Shown in pieces: positions 1 to 9,379 of a stretch of DNA of 64,000 nt. This DNA comes from an uncultured Parabacteroides sp. (GTDB lineage Bacteria; Bacteroidota; Bacteroidia; Bacteroidales; Tannerellaceae). Below the pieces are notes generated by a model, which saw only the letters and a program-made list of their open reading frames with translations, did no database searches and was not told the origin of the DNA. The translations under genes and the position numbers were made by a program. The stretch spans positions 47,495 to 111,494 of the forward strand of contig NZ_CANTZW010000014.1 in the NCBI RefSeq assembly GCF_947855115.1, given 5' to 3'. The stretch's first letter is position 1, and each line of letters starts with the position of its first letter.

Positions 1-1140
1 GTGATCCATGTGTTGGATGCCTCCCAGAACCCGTTAATCGCTGCCAAACTGTTGAATCCGGATACCCGCGACGCTTATATCATGGAGCTGGAACAAGAAC
101 AAGAGGCTTTACGCGCTTCTTTAGGACAGAGTAAAGGTGTACTGGTTTCTCTTTCGGAGGCCCGTAAGCATCCTGTCGAGATAGATTGGAACGGATATGT
201 ACCGGTTATCCCTACCCGGGAAGGTATACACGTCATTCCTTATATCCCATTGGAAGAAGTGATTCCTTATATCCATTGGACTTTCTTTTTTAGCGCATGG
301 AAATTGAATGGTCGTTTCTCGGATATTTCTAAGATACATGGTTGCGATTCTTGTCGTGCGTCTTGGTTGGCAAGTTTTCCGGAGAAAGATCGTGCGAAGG
401 CTGCGGAGGCGATGCGGTTGTACAAGGATGCTACCAAGCTTTTAGACCGGTTGGTCGATATGAAAGCTGAATATTGTAAAGCTATTTATGGATTTTTCCC
501 TGCGAATAGCGAGGGAGATAATATCCGGATGGGAAATATTATTTTGCCATTATTGCGACAACAGGCGAAAAAGGAGGAAAATATCTATAAATGCCTGTCG
601 GATTATATAATGCCGGCTTCTGAGGGACGGACCGACTATGTGGGTGCTTTTGTCGTTACAGCAGGGGCAGGCGCAGAAGAGTTGAAGGATGAATTCGAGC
701 GAGAAGGTGACACTTATAGCTCGATGTTACTGCAAACTTTGACCGATCGTTTAGCGGAAGCGACAGCCGAGTATCTTCACGAGAATGTGCGGAAAGAATA
801 TTGGGGATATGCTAAAGATGAATCTTTGTCTATCCCGGAACTTTATAAAGTGAAATACCAAGGAATCCGTCCGGCCATCGGTTATCCTTCCTTGCCGGAT
901 CAATTGTTGAATTTCACGTTGGATGAATTGCTTGATATGTCCAAGATTGGCGTTCGGCTAACCGAGAATGGAGCCATGTATCCTACGGCTTCCGTAAGTG
1001 GAATCTACATCGCCCATCCCTTTTCTCAATACTTCATGGTTGGTTCTATCGACGAGGAACAGATGAGAGATTATGCGACTCGCCGGAACCTAACCGAGGA
1101 ACAAGTCCGAAAATTGTTAAGTAGGAACATTAATGGATAA
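1..1140 (+). CDS. metH: Cobalamin-dependent methionine synthase MetH, C-terminal part (cut by window edge)
   Basis: MetH transfers a methyl group from methyltetrahydrofolate to homocysteine through methylcobalamin in the cytoplasm. Only the last 379 residues are present. They begin with the tail of the B12-binding module (VLDAS near residue 5) and continue through the whole S-adenosylmethionine-binding activation domain, which re-methylates oxidised cobalamin. The diagnostic strings are RPAIGYP from residue 290 and YPTASVSGIYIAHP from about residue 327, aligning with the E. coli activation domain as I remember it. Full MetH is about 1,200 residues, so roughly 800 lie upstream of the window. 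The GTG at base 1 is an internal valine codon, not a start. No clear terminator follows; a MITE-like inverted repeat begins 11 bases after the stop codon. Confidence 0.95.
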   Translation: MIHVLDASQNPLIAAKLLNPDTRDAYIMELEQEQEALRASLGQSKGVLVSLSEARKHPVEIDWNGYVPVIPTREGIHVIPYIPLEEVIPYIHWTFFFSAWKLNGRFSDISKIHGCDSCRASWLASFPEKDRAKAAEAMRLYKDATKLLDRLVDMKAEYCKAIYGFFPANSEGDNIRMGNIILPLLRQQAKKEENIYKCLSDYIMPASEGRTDYVGAFVVTAGAGAEELKDEFEREGDTYSSMLLQTLTDRLAEATAEYLHENVRKEYWGYAKDESLSIPELYKVKYQGIRPAIGYPSLPDQLLNFTLDELLDMSKIGVRLTENGAMYPTASVSGIYIAHPFSQYFMVGSIDEEQMRDYATRRNLTEEQVRKLLSRNING

Positions 1141-1150
1141 TTTATAAGAC

Positions 1151-1288
1151 CGTAATTCAAACTGTGTCAATTTCTAGTTTCTTTGTTGAAGTATGTTTTT
1201 TGTTCTTGAAGATATAAATATCTGAATATTAATTAAAAACAATATTTTATTAACCCCAAAAACAAGTCATGACACAGTTTAAATTACG
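1151..1288. repeat. MITE-like element: 19-bp terminal inverted repeats around 100 bp
   Basis: The 19 bases at 1151-1169 (ending in AAACTGTGTCA) match the reverse complement of 1270-1288 (beginning TGACACAGTTT) at 18 of 19 positions. The enclosed 100 bp are AT-rich and non-coding. The arrangement resembles a small non-autonomous element or the ends of a collapsed insertion sequence. No target-site duplication is obvious on either side, so mobility is inferred only. Confidence 0.5.
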
Positions 1289-1375
1289 TTCCCTAATTTG
1301 GTGCGGATGTGCCAAGATCGCCAATCATTTTTTCGTGTCATTGCGGGTCTGTTCGCAACCACATATGATCGTCGT

Positions 1376-2920
1376 TCACTCTTCCATCCAACCCAGTTGC
1401 TCCCAAACTTCCGGTCCGTCATTTTTCTGCGGTATCCCAGGAGTGCTTCGACCGTCCTTGATGTATTTTATCATCAACGCCCTCAGCTCTTTTACGATCT
1501 CCGGATGTTCGGCGCACACATTATTGGTTTCTGACGGATCCTCCTTCATATTATATAACTGAACCTTTGGCAGTGTTTTGATCACTTCGTCATCCCTCCC
1601 TGGCCTCGGGAAGCTCCAACCGCCAGAACTGGGAGATAACAACAATTTCCATTCTCCTTTGCGGATCGTGAAATCACCATCTATCGAATGATGAACGGTC
1701 GCCTCGCGGATCGTACCGCTTTCCTTTTCATTCAATAATAAAGGCCGGATGTCGTAACTGTCTTCCCCTTCTGTATCTTTCAACCTGTAATCGGCGATGG
1801 CAGCGAATGTGGCGAAAAAGTCCGTTAGGCAAATAGTCTGGTTCACTACGTGAGGCTTGATTCTTGCTGGCCATCTTACCACGCAAGGGACACGATGACC
1901 TCCATCAAAAAGATCTGCCTTATGCCCGCGATAGATATAGCTGGGGGAATGCCCTTTCTCTTGGAGCAAATTGAAATTCGCTTCCGGGCTGCAACCATTG
2001 TCTGTGCTAAATACGATTATCGTATTCTCGTCCGCTCCTGTATCTTTCAACGCCTTCATTACCCTGCCAACCATATCATCCACCATCAGTACGAAATCTC
2101 CGTATGGATTTAGGCCCGACTTACCCTGATATTCCTTAACCGGCAGAATCGGAGTATGGGGAGCCGGAAGCGGAAGATATAAATAAAAAGGTTTGTTGTT
2201 TCCCGACTTTTCCCAAATATACTCTACCGCCTTATCCACCAAATGGGGAAGCGTTCTCTCATGTTCGAAATCCGCGCCAGTCGGACCTTTACGCCACCAA
2301 CCATATCCCCCCTTATTCTCCGTGATGCGATCAGGCAAAGCGGTTACCTTATCATTTTCCACATACACGTAAGGAGCCATGTCCAAAGAAGCGGCAATCC
2401 CATAATAATAATCAAAACCTCGAGAAGTCGGTCCGTTTGCGATCGGTTTACTGAAATCCACGCTATCCTTACCGGCCTCGATATTATTCCAGTCCCACCC
2501 CAAATGCCATTTGCCGATGGCGGCGGTTTCGTATCCACAATCTCTCAACACGTGAGCTATCGTCCGACGATCTTCCCTGATAAGAGCTTTGCTATATCCG
2601 TTTAACACGCCGAACTTCTCGGTGGAACGCCAGTTATACCGCCCGGTCAACACGCTATACCGTGATGGAGTACTGACAGAAGAACTGGAGTGAGCATCCG
2701 TAAAAATAACACCCTCATGGGCGATCCTGTCGATGTTCGGGGTTTGTAATTTCGAGTTTTCATTCAACGCCGATACATCCCCGTATCCCATATCATCCGC
2801 GAAGATGAAAACGATATTCGGCTTCATCGCATCCAATGGTCGCTGTTGGGCACAACCACTAAAGACAAGTAGTCCCCCCAAGGAAAGAGACAATCCCTGT
2901 TTTTTGTTTAAATGATCCAT
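1376..2920 (-). CDS. Serine-type sulfatase lipoprotein (arylsulfatase family S1)
   Basis: A 514-residue sulfatase that would remove sulfate esters from a glycan or other sulfated substrate at the cell surface or in the periplasm. The N-terminus is a lipoprotein signal with a lipobox ending at Cys23 (FSGC). Metal-ligand aspartates follow in IFADDMGYGD (Asp42, Asp43). The maturation motif is S-T-P-S-R at residues 83-87, so the formylglycine would be made from Ser83, which requires a radical-SAM maturase (anSME) not seen in this window. A later STDNG motif supplies further metal ligands. It is the last gene of the susC-susD-M81-sulfatase set, 192 bp after the M81 gene, with an imperfect hairpin in the gap. 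The preferred substrate cannot be read from the sequence. Confidence 0.93.
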   Translation of the reverse strand: MDHLNKKQGLSLSLGGLLVFSGCAQQRPLDAMKPNIVFIFADDMGYGDVSALNENSKLQTPNIDRIAHEGVIFTDAHSSSSVSTPSRYSVLTGRYNWRSTEKFGVLNGYSKALIREDRRTIAHVLRDCGYETAAIGKWHLGWDWNNIEAGKDSVDFSKPIANGPTSRGFDYYYGIAASLDMAPYVYVENDKVTALPDRITENKGGYGWWRKGPTGADFEHERTLPHLVDKAVEYIWEKSGNNKPFYLYLPLPAPHTPILPVKEYQGKSGLNPYGDFVLMVDDMVGRVMKALKDTGADENTIIVFSTDNGCSPEANFNLLQEKGHSPSYIYRGHKADLFDGGHRVPCVVRWPARIKPHVVNQTICLTDFFATFAAIADYRLKDTEGEDSYDIRPLLLNEKESGTIREATVHHSIDGDFTIRKGEWKLLLSPSSGGWSFPRPGRDDEVIKTLPKVQLYNMKEDPSETNNVCAEHPEIVKELRALMIKYIKDGRSTPGIPQKNDGPEVWEQLGWMEE

Positions 2921-3043
2921 AACCTCTTTTTATTTATAACATTAGGAATACGCAAATATGCTAATTATTTAATAAAAGCGCTCATTTACGTGTTCTGTGC
3001 GTATTAATTTTGACGTATCCTCGTTGTAACACCTGTATGGTAA

Positions 3044-3087
3044 TACTGCAATACCTATTGCGGTAGCACCGCATAGATATTGCAGTA
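3044..3087. repeat. Imperfect 20-bp hairpin between M81 and sulfatase genes
   Basis: Bases 3044-3064 (start TACTGCAATA) and 3068-3087 (end TATTGCAGTA) form an inverted repeat with one mismatch and one extra base around a 3-base AGC loop. It lies in the 192-bp gap between the M81 peptidase and sulfatase genes. There is no T-tract on the minus strand after the hairpin, so it does not look like a simple intrinsic terminator. An mRNA-processing, attenuation or operator role is possible. Confidence 0.5.
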
Positions 3088-3112
3088 AAAAGATAAAGCT
3101 AATCAATACGAT

Positions 3113-4669
3113 CTATCTGCCATAGTAGTGCTTGGCGGAAGGAACCATGATAACGTTCAACTCCGGATCGGCCATGTCTGGATCGATCGGAAACATCGGT
3201 CTCACGATATTTTTATAGGGAAGCTTCTTGAAATCCTGATCCACTCCTCCTCGTGTAAAAGCCATTACCCAATCCGCTTGTATATTGTACCATTGGGTTA
3301 CAAGGTAACCTTGTTTGACCATTACGATATCCATTTCTTTCGGATCGATTCCTGAACCTTCTAGGTTTGGTGTGGGAGAGGATGTACCTACTACCACATA
3401 AACACTTCCTGTTTTTACGATAGCGATATTCCTTTTACGTCTCCAAGATTCCATATTCTTATCTTCTTCCGGGCTGACATAAATGACGGTACCCGACAAT
3501 TTCACAGGACCCTCGTAAGAATTGTCTACCGTAGCGCCTACCATGCCTTCTACGTGCCCGCCTACGCCAACTTTACGTGCCTGTTCAACTACTTCTTCTC
3601 CCGGGATAGAGCAATAAAGAACACTCTTACCTTTATCGGTCTGGAATTCCGGACGTTTCAAGAGTCTCGCCAAAGTCCAGGTAACCTCACCAGAACCGCC
3701 TCCACCAGGGTTATCTCCCATATCACTGATAAAAAAAGGTTTCTTTTTACTCGCTATTGCCAGATCTATACATTTTTCGAGTGAATATCCCGGAGCCTCC
3801 AGCGAGAATTGCTTACGGACATCCCAGAATTTCCGGGCGAGTTTCTTCGCCCCGGCTTTTACCTGTTCCTCGTCGTCACCGTAAACCATCACGACTCCTT
3901 GGTTCCGCGGGTTGTCTCCCCAAACATAACCAATCCATATCCCCGCATCTATCACTCCGGGCATGGCTTCCACCTCGGGAACCAATGCGTACAGTGATTT
4001 CGCAGGCTCGACACGGGTACTCGACCATTCTCCGGATACCAAGACTGGAACGGCAACCCATGCCTTGTATGCCGGACGTCCTTTCCCCGATTCAAGACGT
4101 TCCAACAAATTGACGACCCCTCGTCTGTGCGACTCTCGAGAATCTGCATGCGGTGCTTGGCGATATGTCGTAATCAAATCGGAATTGAGAGCCACCAACC
4201 AAGAAGTATTTCCGTGAAGATCCATCGTGGTGGTGACCAAAACATCGTTTCCTATCAAACTACGTACCTTCTCCATAAATTCACCTTCTGGATCAGCCAC
4301 ACCTTCCACACTACAAGCTCCGTGGTTATAAAACCAGAAAGCATCGTATGGCATATTAGCCTTGATCATCTCCAGAGTTTTTTCCACAAACGCATCGTAC
4401 GACTCTTTTGTCACGGGGCCTCTTCCACCACCGTATCCAATCTGGGCGGGAAGCCAAGTGGCCGCCTGTCCCATTGCGGAGTCCGGGCTCAGATAATCCG
4501 GCATTCTTACGGGATGTCCTACGATAGGCTGTCTATTCGGGACGAACACGCTGTTTTCTATCTGTATACCGGCAATGCCGATACGAGGTTTTTTCTTCTG
4601 CCCGAAGGCCTCTCCAACGAATGATACGGCCAAGAGACAGATTCCGAGCAACCAAAAATTTCTTTTCAT
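3113..4669 (-). CDS. Secreted M81-family (MlrC-like) metallopeptidase
   Basis: A 518-residue protein with an N-terminal signal peptide (hydrophobic core about residues 5-22, likely cleavage near AFG-Q24). It has the M81/MlrC fold markers: MDLHGN at 149-154, APHADSRES at 172-180 and DNPGGGGSGE at 319-328. MlrC cleaves linearised microcystin, and family members are thought to be zinc enzymes acting on unusual peptides or amides. The histidines and aspartates of the first two motifs are the likely metal ligands. The gene is 18 bp downstream of susD, so it is probably co-transcribed with the SusCD transporter. A peptidase of this type in a SusCD locus with a sulfatase is unusual. The substrate is unknown. 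Confidence 0.85.
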   Translation of the reverse strand: MKRNFWLLGICLLAVSFVGEAFGQKKKPRIGIAGIQIENSVFVPNRQPIVGHPVRMPDYLSPDSAMGQAATWLPAQIGYGGGRGPVTKESYDAFVEKTLEMIKANMPYDAFWFYNHGACSVEGVADPEGEFMEKVRSLIGNDVLVTTTMDLHGNTSWLVALNSDLITTYRQAPHADSRESHRRGVVNLLERLESGKGRPAYKAWVAVPVLVSGEWSSTRVEPAKSLYALVPEVEAMPGVIDAGIWIGYVWGDNPRNQGVVMVYGDDEEQVKAGAKKLARKFWDVRKQFSLEAPGYSLEKCIDLAIASKKKPFFISDMGDNPGGGGSGEVTWTLARLLKRPEFQTDKGKSVLYCSIPGEEVVEQARKVGVGGHVEGMVGATVDNSYEGPVKLSGTVIYVSPEEDKNMESWRRKRNIAIVKTGSVYVVVGTSSPTPNLEGSGIDPKEMDIVMVKQGYLVTQWYNIQADWVMAFTRGGVDQDFKKLPYKNIVRPMFPIDPDMADPELNVIMVPSAKHYYGR

Positions 4670-4687
4670 GTTGTTATTTTCTTATAA

Positions 4688-6199
4688 TTAATTCGTAATC
4701 AAACCACCGCTAATATCAATCTCCGATTGAGGTATAGGCAATACTTCTGCACCTGCATGGAAAGGATTCATAGCATATTCGCCATACTTAACGACATGAC
4801 TAAACACTCGCTCGCCCCATCCTACACGAACTACATCAAAGAACCGAAAACCTTCCATTCCAAACTCCAGATGACGCTCGTTCATGATATCCTCAAACAA
4901 TTGATCCCCGGAGTTGTTCTTGGGAGCCAAATTGACACGGCTTCTTACCTCGTTCAGATATCTATGTGCGTTTGTGATGTCACCGGTGAAATAGCAAGCC
5001 TCTGCATAGTTTAAATAAACTTCTGCCAAACGAATTAGGCGCAAGTTCGTAGGCTGGTTGTTACCTCTATTCTCCTCTCTTTCTCCGGGTTTGAGATACA
5101 ATTTACGGTTATACCAACCGGTTCGATCATCCGTAATTGGAGCCACCTCGCCTTTTGCCGCCACTTCGATTTCGATAGCTTCTTCTCTGGAAAGAAGTGT
5201 GGTGTTCTTACGGATCACATCTCCCTCGGCATCATAAGCGTCTGCCAAGGCTTGAGTAGGTTGTGCGCAACCAAAGCCGATCGTCATATTTCTAGGCATT
5301 GACATCAATACGTGACGGTTACCGTTATTGACATTATATGAGCTTTGAGTGGTAGAGTTATACATATTTATTTCCAAGATAGATGCAGAACAGTGTTCCC
5401 CATCCAACGAGAATTGCCAAGCGTATTGATCCGGGCTGACCAAACTGTACTCATCACCACATTCGTTCTGGAATTTCTCGAACGCCCTCTTTACCTCATC
5501 GTATTTTTTCTCATAAAGGTAAACACGGGTTTGCATGGCAAGGGCTGCACCTTTAGTGATTCTTCCCGCATACTTTGTTTCATAGTTTGAAATCTCGCTC
5601 TTCTTTGGTAAGACAGCGACTGCGTCATTTAAATCTTGCTCAATCACAGCATACACATCCTCAACGCTTGCACGTCCGAGCCGTTCATGATCAAGTTCCA
5701 AAACTCCCGTGTAACAAGGAACGCCACCAAAGGTTTTTACGAGTTCGAAATAGGTGTAGGCACGGATAAATTTCGCCTCTCCAATCATCTGCTCTTTGTT
5801 ATATTCTGAAAACAAAGCGTCATCTGCTGATTCCATATCCCGTATAAACAAATTGGCCTTATTGATACACATGTAGGAATAGGTATATTTGTCTGAGATT
5901 GCGGTATGATCCGCTGGATATTGATAATTCTCCATCAAGGTGAAGCCGGCCGCATCATTCGAAGAACCGCTAAACGTTGCATCTTCTGATAATACATCTC
6001 CAAAACATTGCATTGACCATGTATAACGGAAGTCTTTCATGCCAGAATAGACAGCCGCCAAACGCAAGAATGCCTGCCGTTCTTCCGATATTTCTCCAGC
6101 CTCTGGGCTACCTAATGGATCCAAATCCAAATTCGCACAACTACTGAACCCTGTTAAAATCGCAAGTGCAATCCCTATGATATATTTGCTTTTAAACAT
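4688..6199 (-). CDS. SusD/RagB-family outer-membrane nutrient-binding lipoprotein
   Basis: A 503-residue SusD-like lipoprotein that caps the SusC pore and binds substrate at the cell surface. The signal peptide ends in a lipobox with Cys21 (FSSC). The N-terminal helical SusD-like region is clear from the GEAKFIRAYTYFELVKTFGG segment around residues 140-160. The C-terminal RagB/SusD part is marked by LRLIRLAEVYLNYAEA and by NERHLEFGMEGFRFFDVVR. It lies 12 bp after the susC stop and 18 bp before the M81 gene, so the three are almost certainly one transcript. Length is normal for the family. Binding specificity cannot be inferred, since no glycoside hydrolase accompanies the pair. Confidence 0.95.
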   Translation of the reverse strand: MFKSKYIIGIALAILTGFSSCANLDLDPLGSPEAGEISEERQAFLRLAAVYSGMKDFRYTWSMQCFGDVLSEDATFSGSSNDAAGFTLMENYQYPADHTAISDKYTYSYMCINKANLFIRDMESADDALFSEYNKEQMIGEAKFIRAYTYFELVKTFGGVPCYTGVLELDHERLGRASVEDVYAVIEQDLNDAVAVLPKKSEISNYETKYAGRITKGAALAMQTRVYLYEKKYDEVKRAFEKFQNECGDEYSLVSPDQYAWQFSLDGEHCSASILEINMYNSTTQSSYNVNNGNRHVLMSMPRNMTIGFGCAQPTQALADAYDAEGDVIRKNTTLLSREEAIEIEVAAKGEVAPITDDRTGWYNRKLYLKPGEREENRGNNQPTNLRLIRLAEVYLNYAEACYFTGDITNAHRYLNEVRSRVNLAPKNNSGDQLFEDIMNERHLEFGMEGFRFFDVVRVGWGERVFSHVVKYGEYAMNPFHAGAEVLPIPQSEIDISGGLITN

Positions 6200-6211
6200 A
6201 ATATTATAAAT

Positions 6212-9200
6212 TTAGAAAGTAACATTGATACCACCTGTGAATGAAATGGATTGAGGGTAGATACCATAATCTATACCTCTTGATAAAGAACTTGACTGAC
6301 CGACCTCAGGATCCATACCCGAGTAATTGCTGATCGTGAACAAATTTGAACCGCTGACATAGAAACGTACCCGTTGCAACTTAATCTTTTGTGTCGCAGA
6401 AACGGGCAGGGTATAACCCAATTGTGCATTTTTCAAGCGAAGATACGTACCATTCTCTACATACATATCGGAGAAGCGGTCATTATCATTTACGTCCGTG
6501 GGTGTTAGACGAGGAATGTCCGTATTCGTGTTGGTCGGTGTCCAATAATTCAAAATCGCTCGATCCTTGTTCGTGATATCGTTCGGGAAATAAGTGTACC
6601 AACGCATTGCATTAAAGATCTCGTTACCGATTGTTCCACTAAACTGCAAATTGAGGTCGAAGCCTTTCCACGCCATACCCACGTTGATACCATAGATGAC
6701 ATCTGGAATCGGGTTACCGATCATACATCGATCGTTTGCGTCTAACTTGCCATCACCGTTCGTATCTACGAACAAGACATCGCCTAGCTCGGCGTTAGGC
6801 TGGAAATCTGCCCGCTTCACAGCATTCAATTGTTCTTGTGTCTGAATCAATCCGTCTGTCTTGTAACCCCAGAACGCTCCGATCGGCATGCCTTCGTTTG
6901 TATAGGTCAGATACATACTACCATTACGGAAAGGCCCGTCGGAAATCGGTGTACCACCATTTAACTTCGTCATACGGTTGCGGATGGTGGACATATTCAC
7001 GCCAATGTTGTATTCGAAACCACTTTCGGTCTTATCTCGCCATTCGAGGTTCAGCTCTATACCTCGGTTACTCGCCTCACCGATGTTTGTAAATGTGTCA
7101 TTCATATATCCCATATAGATGGGCATCGGAGCTGCTAGCAGCATATCTTTTGTGGTCTTGTTATAATACTCGAAATTAAGCATCAACCGGTTGTTGAAGA
7201 AACTAGCATCTATACCGATATTATAAGACTCCGTGGTCTCCCACTTGATATCCGGATTGCCTAATCGTGCCACAGCGATACCTTGATATAACGTTTCGTT
7301 CTCTCGTGCTCCGAACAGCGCACCGTAAGAAGTGTTCAATGAAAGCAAACTGCGATCTACGTAATTGGTGATTTTCTCGTTACCAATCTGTCCCCAACCA
7401 CCGCGGAGTTTCAAGGAAGATACCCATTGAGCATTCAAATTCTTGAAAAACTCCTCATTATCAAGTCTCCAACCTAATGCGAACGAGGGGAAATTACCCC
7501 AACGGTTTTTGGAGGAGAATTTAGAGGAACCATCTCGACGGAATGTGGCCGTAACAAGGTATTTATTATCGTAGTCATAATGTACACGACCCAAATAAGA
7601 CATCATACCATATTCCGTAGCACTGTTACTCGCTGTGGTCTTGTTCTTATCCAAGGTAGCGTCAATATAGTGTAGGTTCTCCGACTCGCCGATAAGGTCT
7701 CTCGCATCAGCGCTTAAGGTTTCTTGTCCCCCCCATTCATTGGTATAGCCAACGATAGCGGAGACTGTGTGTTTCTCGGCGAACGTATTATCATATGAGA
7801 GGGTATTCTCAAACGTATAGTAATGACCTTTCACCTGCGATTTCGTTAAGCTGCTCTCCAAGTTCCGCTGGCTGGATGATACTTGGTAAACTGGCGAGAA
7901 AGTCTTTGTATCTATCCTTCGAATTTCCGCTCCGAAACTGCTCTTGAACTTTAGCCCTTTGATAATCTGCCACTCGCCATACATATTGCCGATGAAAGCA
8001 AGTTTCTCTCGTTTATTGTCCCGATACATGATACTTGCTAACGGGTTATAGTAGTCAATATAAGGAGAGTAACCGTATGAACCGTCTGCATTTTGGGCGG
8101 GAGTTACCGGATCTAAGCGGATCGCATTACTTACGACACCATAGTCGGAGTCGTACACGTTACTACTGTTGCGCTCACTAATACTTGCGTCGGTAGATCT
8201 TGCGATCGATGCATTAGTACCCACTACCAAATGATCTTTGATCACTGTTTTTTCCGTACTTTGACGGACACTGAATCGTTCGTAGTTGGATTTCTTGATT
8301 GTTCCATCTTGGTTGATATAGTTCAAACCCAGATTAAATTTATAGTCATCCGCTTTACCTCCGCTGATACCCACGCTGTAATTATGCATAAAGGCCGTCC
8401 GGGTAATCTCGTCCATCCAATTGGTATTCGTGTTACGATTAACGAGACTCAAGTCAATAGGAGCACTACGCAAGGTGTTCAATTGCTCTTGATAATCGTA
8501 CCATTCCGGACCAGACATTAAATCAAGGTTGTTTAACACTTTATTCATACCCCAATACGCATCGAGTGTAACGGTAGTTTTACCGACCTCACCTTTTTTC
8601 GTGGTAATCAAGATGACACCGTTTGCACCGCGAGAACCGTAGATAGCGGAAGCGGAAGCGTCTTTCAACACCTCTATGGATTGGATATCGGACGTACTCA
8701 AATAATTGATATCTGTGACTGGCATTCCGTCTACGACGTATAACGGCTCTGCGTCGTTTACCGTACCGACACCACGAATACGAATCGTTGCGGCCTCACC
8801 TGGAGAACCGGAACTAGATGTAACAGATACACCGGTAGCCAAGCCCTGTAACGCCGAGGAAACATTGGCTACGGGTTGGCGAGCAATGCTTTCCTCGCTT
8901 ACGGACGAGATTGCCCCTGTGATATCACTTTTCTTCATCGTTCCGTAACCAACCACTACCACTTCGTCCAACTTTTGTGTATCCTCCTTCAAAGAGATAC
9001 TTAAAACAGATTTATTGCCTACTAAAATTTCTTGGTTCATATAACCGATATAAGATACTTGTAGAATAGCATCTTTGGCTATTTCCAGAGTAAATTTTCC
9101 ATCTATGTCTGTTATTGTTCCGTTCGTTGTCCCTTTTACCATGACATTAGCGCCGATTATTGGCATACCGGCGGCATCAATCACGGTTCCAGTGATCCTG

Positions 9201-9379
9201 CGGGTATTCTGTTGCGGGATAGATACGGTTGATGGCTCCTTCGTATACATATTGTGAGTGTGTACTGAAGCGTATACTCCTGTGGTGAAAACAGATAGTA
9301 CGATTGAGGTTAACTTCACGGCTCTACCCAATTTATTTTTGTGTTTAATCGGGGTATGGAACTTACAAATTTTATTCAT
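6212..9379 (-). CDS. SusC/RagA-family TonB-dependent outer-membrane transporter
   Basis: A 1,055-residue TonB-linked porin that would import the substrate bound by its SusD partner. After a signal peptide (ending about residue 37, VYA) comes a carboxypeptidase-like regulatory domain starting at RRITGTVIDAAG and containing GTTNGTITDIDGKF. The TonB box region LDEVVVVGYGT is followed by the plug, with the hallmarks ISSVSEESI and DASASAIYGSRGANGVILI. The rest is a 22-strand-type barrel ending in aromatic FTGGINVTF. No STN domain is present, so there is no sign of direct anti-sigma signalling. It is the first gene of the minus-strand locus. The upstream 900 bp contain no regulator on this strand and no strong consensus promoter that I could identify. 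Confidence 0.96.
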   Translation of the reverse strand: MNKICKFHTPIKHKNKLGRAVKLTSIVLSVFTTGVYASVHTHNMYTKEPSTVSIPQQNTRRITGTVIDAAGMPIIGANVMVKGTTNGTITDIDGKFTLEIAKDAILQVSYIGYMNQEILVGNKSVLSISLKEDTQKLDEVVVVGYGTMKKSDITGAISSVSEESIARQPVANVSSALQGLATGVSVTSSSGSPGEAATIRIRGVGTVNDAEPLYVVDGMPVTDINYLSTSDIQSIEVLKDASASAIYGSRGANGVILITTKKGEVGKTTVTLDAYWGMNKVLNNLDLMSGPEWYDYQEQLNTLRSAPIDLSLVNRNTNTNWMDEITRTAFMHNYSVGISGGKADDYKFNLGLNYINQDGTIKKSNYERFSVRQSTEKTVIKDHLVVGTNASIARSTDASISERNSSNVYDSDYGVVSNAIRLDPVTPAQNADGSYGYSPYIDYYNPLASIMYRDNKREKLAFIGNMYGEWQIIKGLKFKSSFGAEIRRIDTKTFSPVYQVSSSQRNLESSLTKSQVKGHYYTFENTLSYDNTFAEKHTVSAIVGYTNEWGGQETLSADARDLIGESENLHYIDATLDKNKTTASNSATEYGMMSYLGRVHYDYDNKYLVTATFRRDGSSKFSSKNRWGNFPSFALGWRLDNEEFFKNLNAQWVSSLKLRGGWGQIGNEKITNYVDRSLLSLNTSYGALFGARENETLYQGIAVARLGNPDIKWETTESYNIGIDASFFNNRLMLNFEYYNKTTKDMLLAAPMPIYMGYMNDTFTNIGEASNRGIELNLEWRDKTESGFEYNIGVNMSTIRNRMTKLNGGTPISDGPFRNGSMYLTYTNEGMPIGAFWGYKTDGLIQTQEQLNAVKRADFQPNAELGDVLFVDTNGDGKLDANDRCMIGNPIPDVIYGINVGMAWKGFDLNLQFSGTIGNEIFNAMRWYTYFPNDITNKDRAILNYWTPTNTNTDIPRLTPTDVNDNDRFSDMYVENGTYLRLKNAQLGYTLPVSATQKIKLQRVRFYVSGSNLFTISNYSGMDPEVGQSSSLSRGIDYGIYPQSISFTGGINVTF

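Noticed and set aside
1269..1562. Plus-strand open frames over the sulfatase 3' end
   Set aside because: They overlap the conserved sulfatase C-terminus antisense and have no protein-like features.
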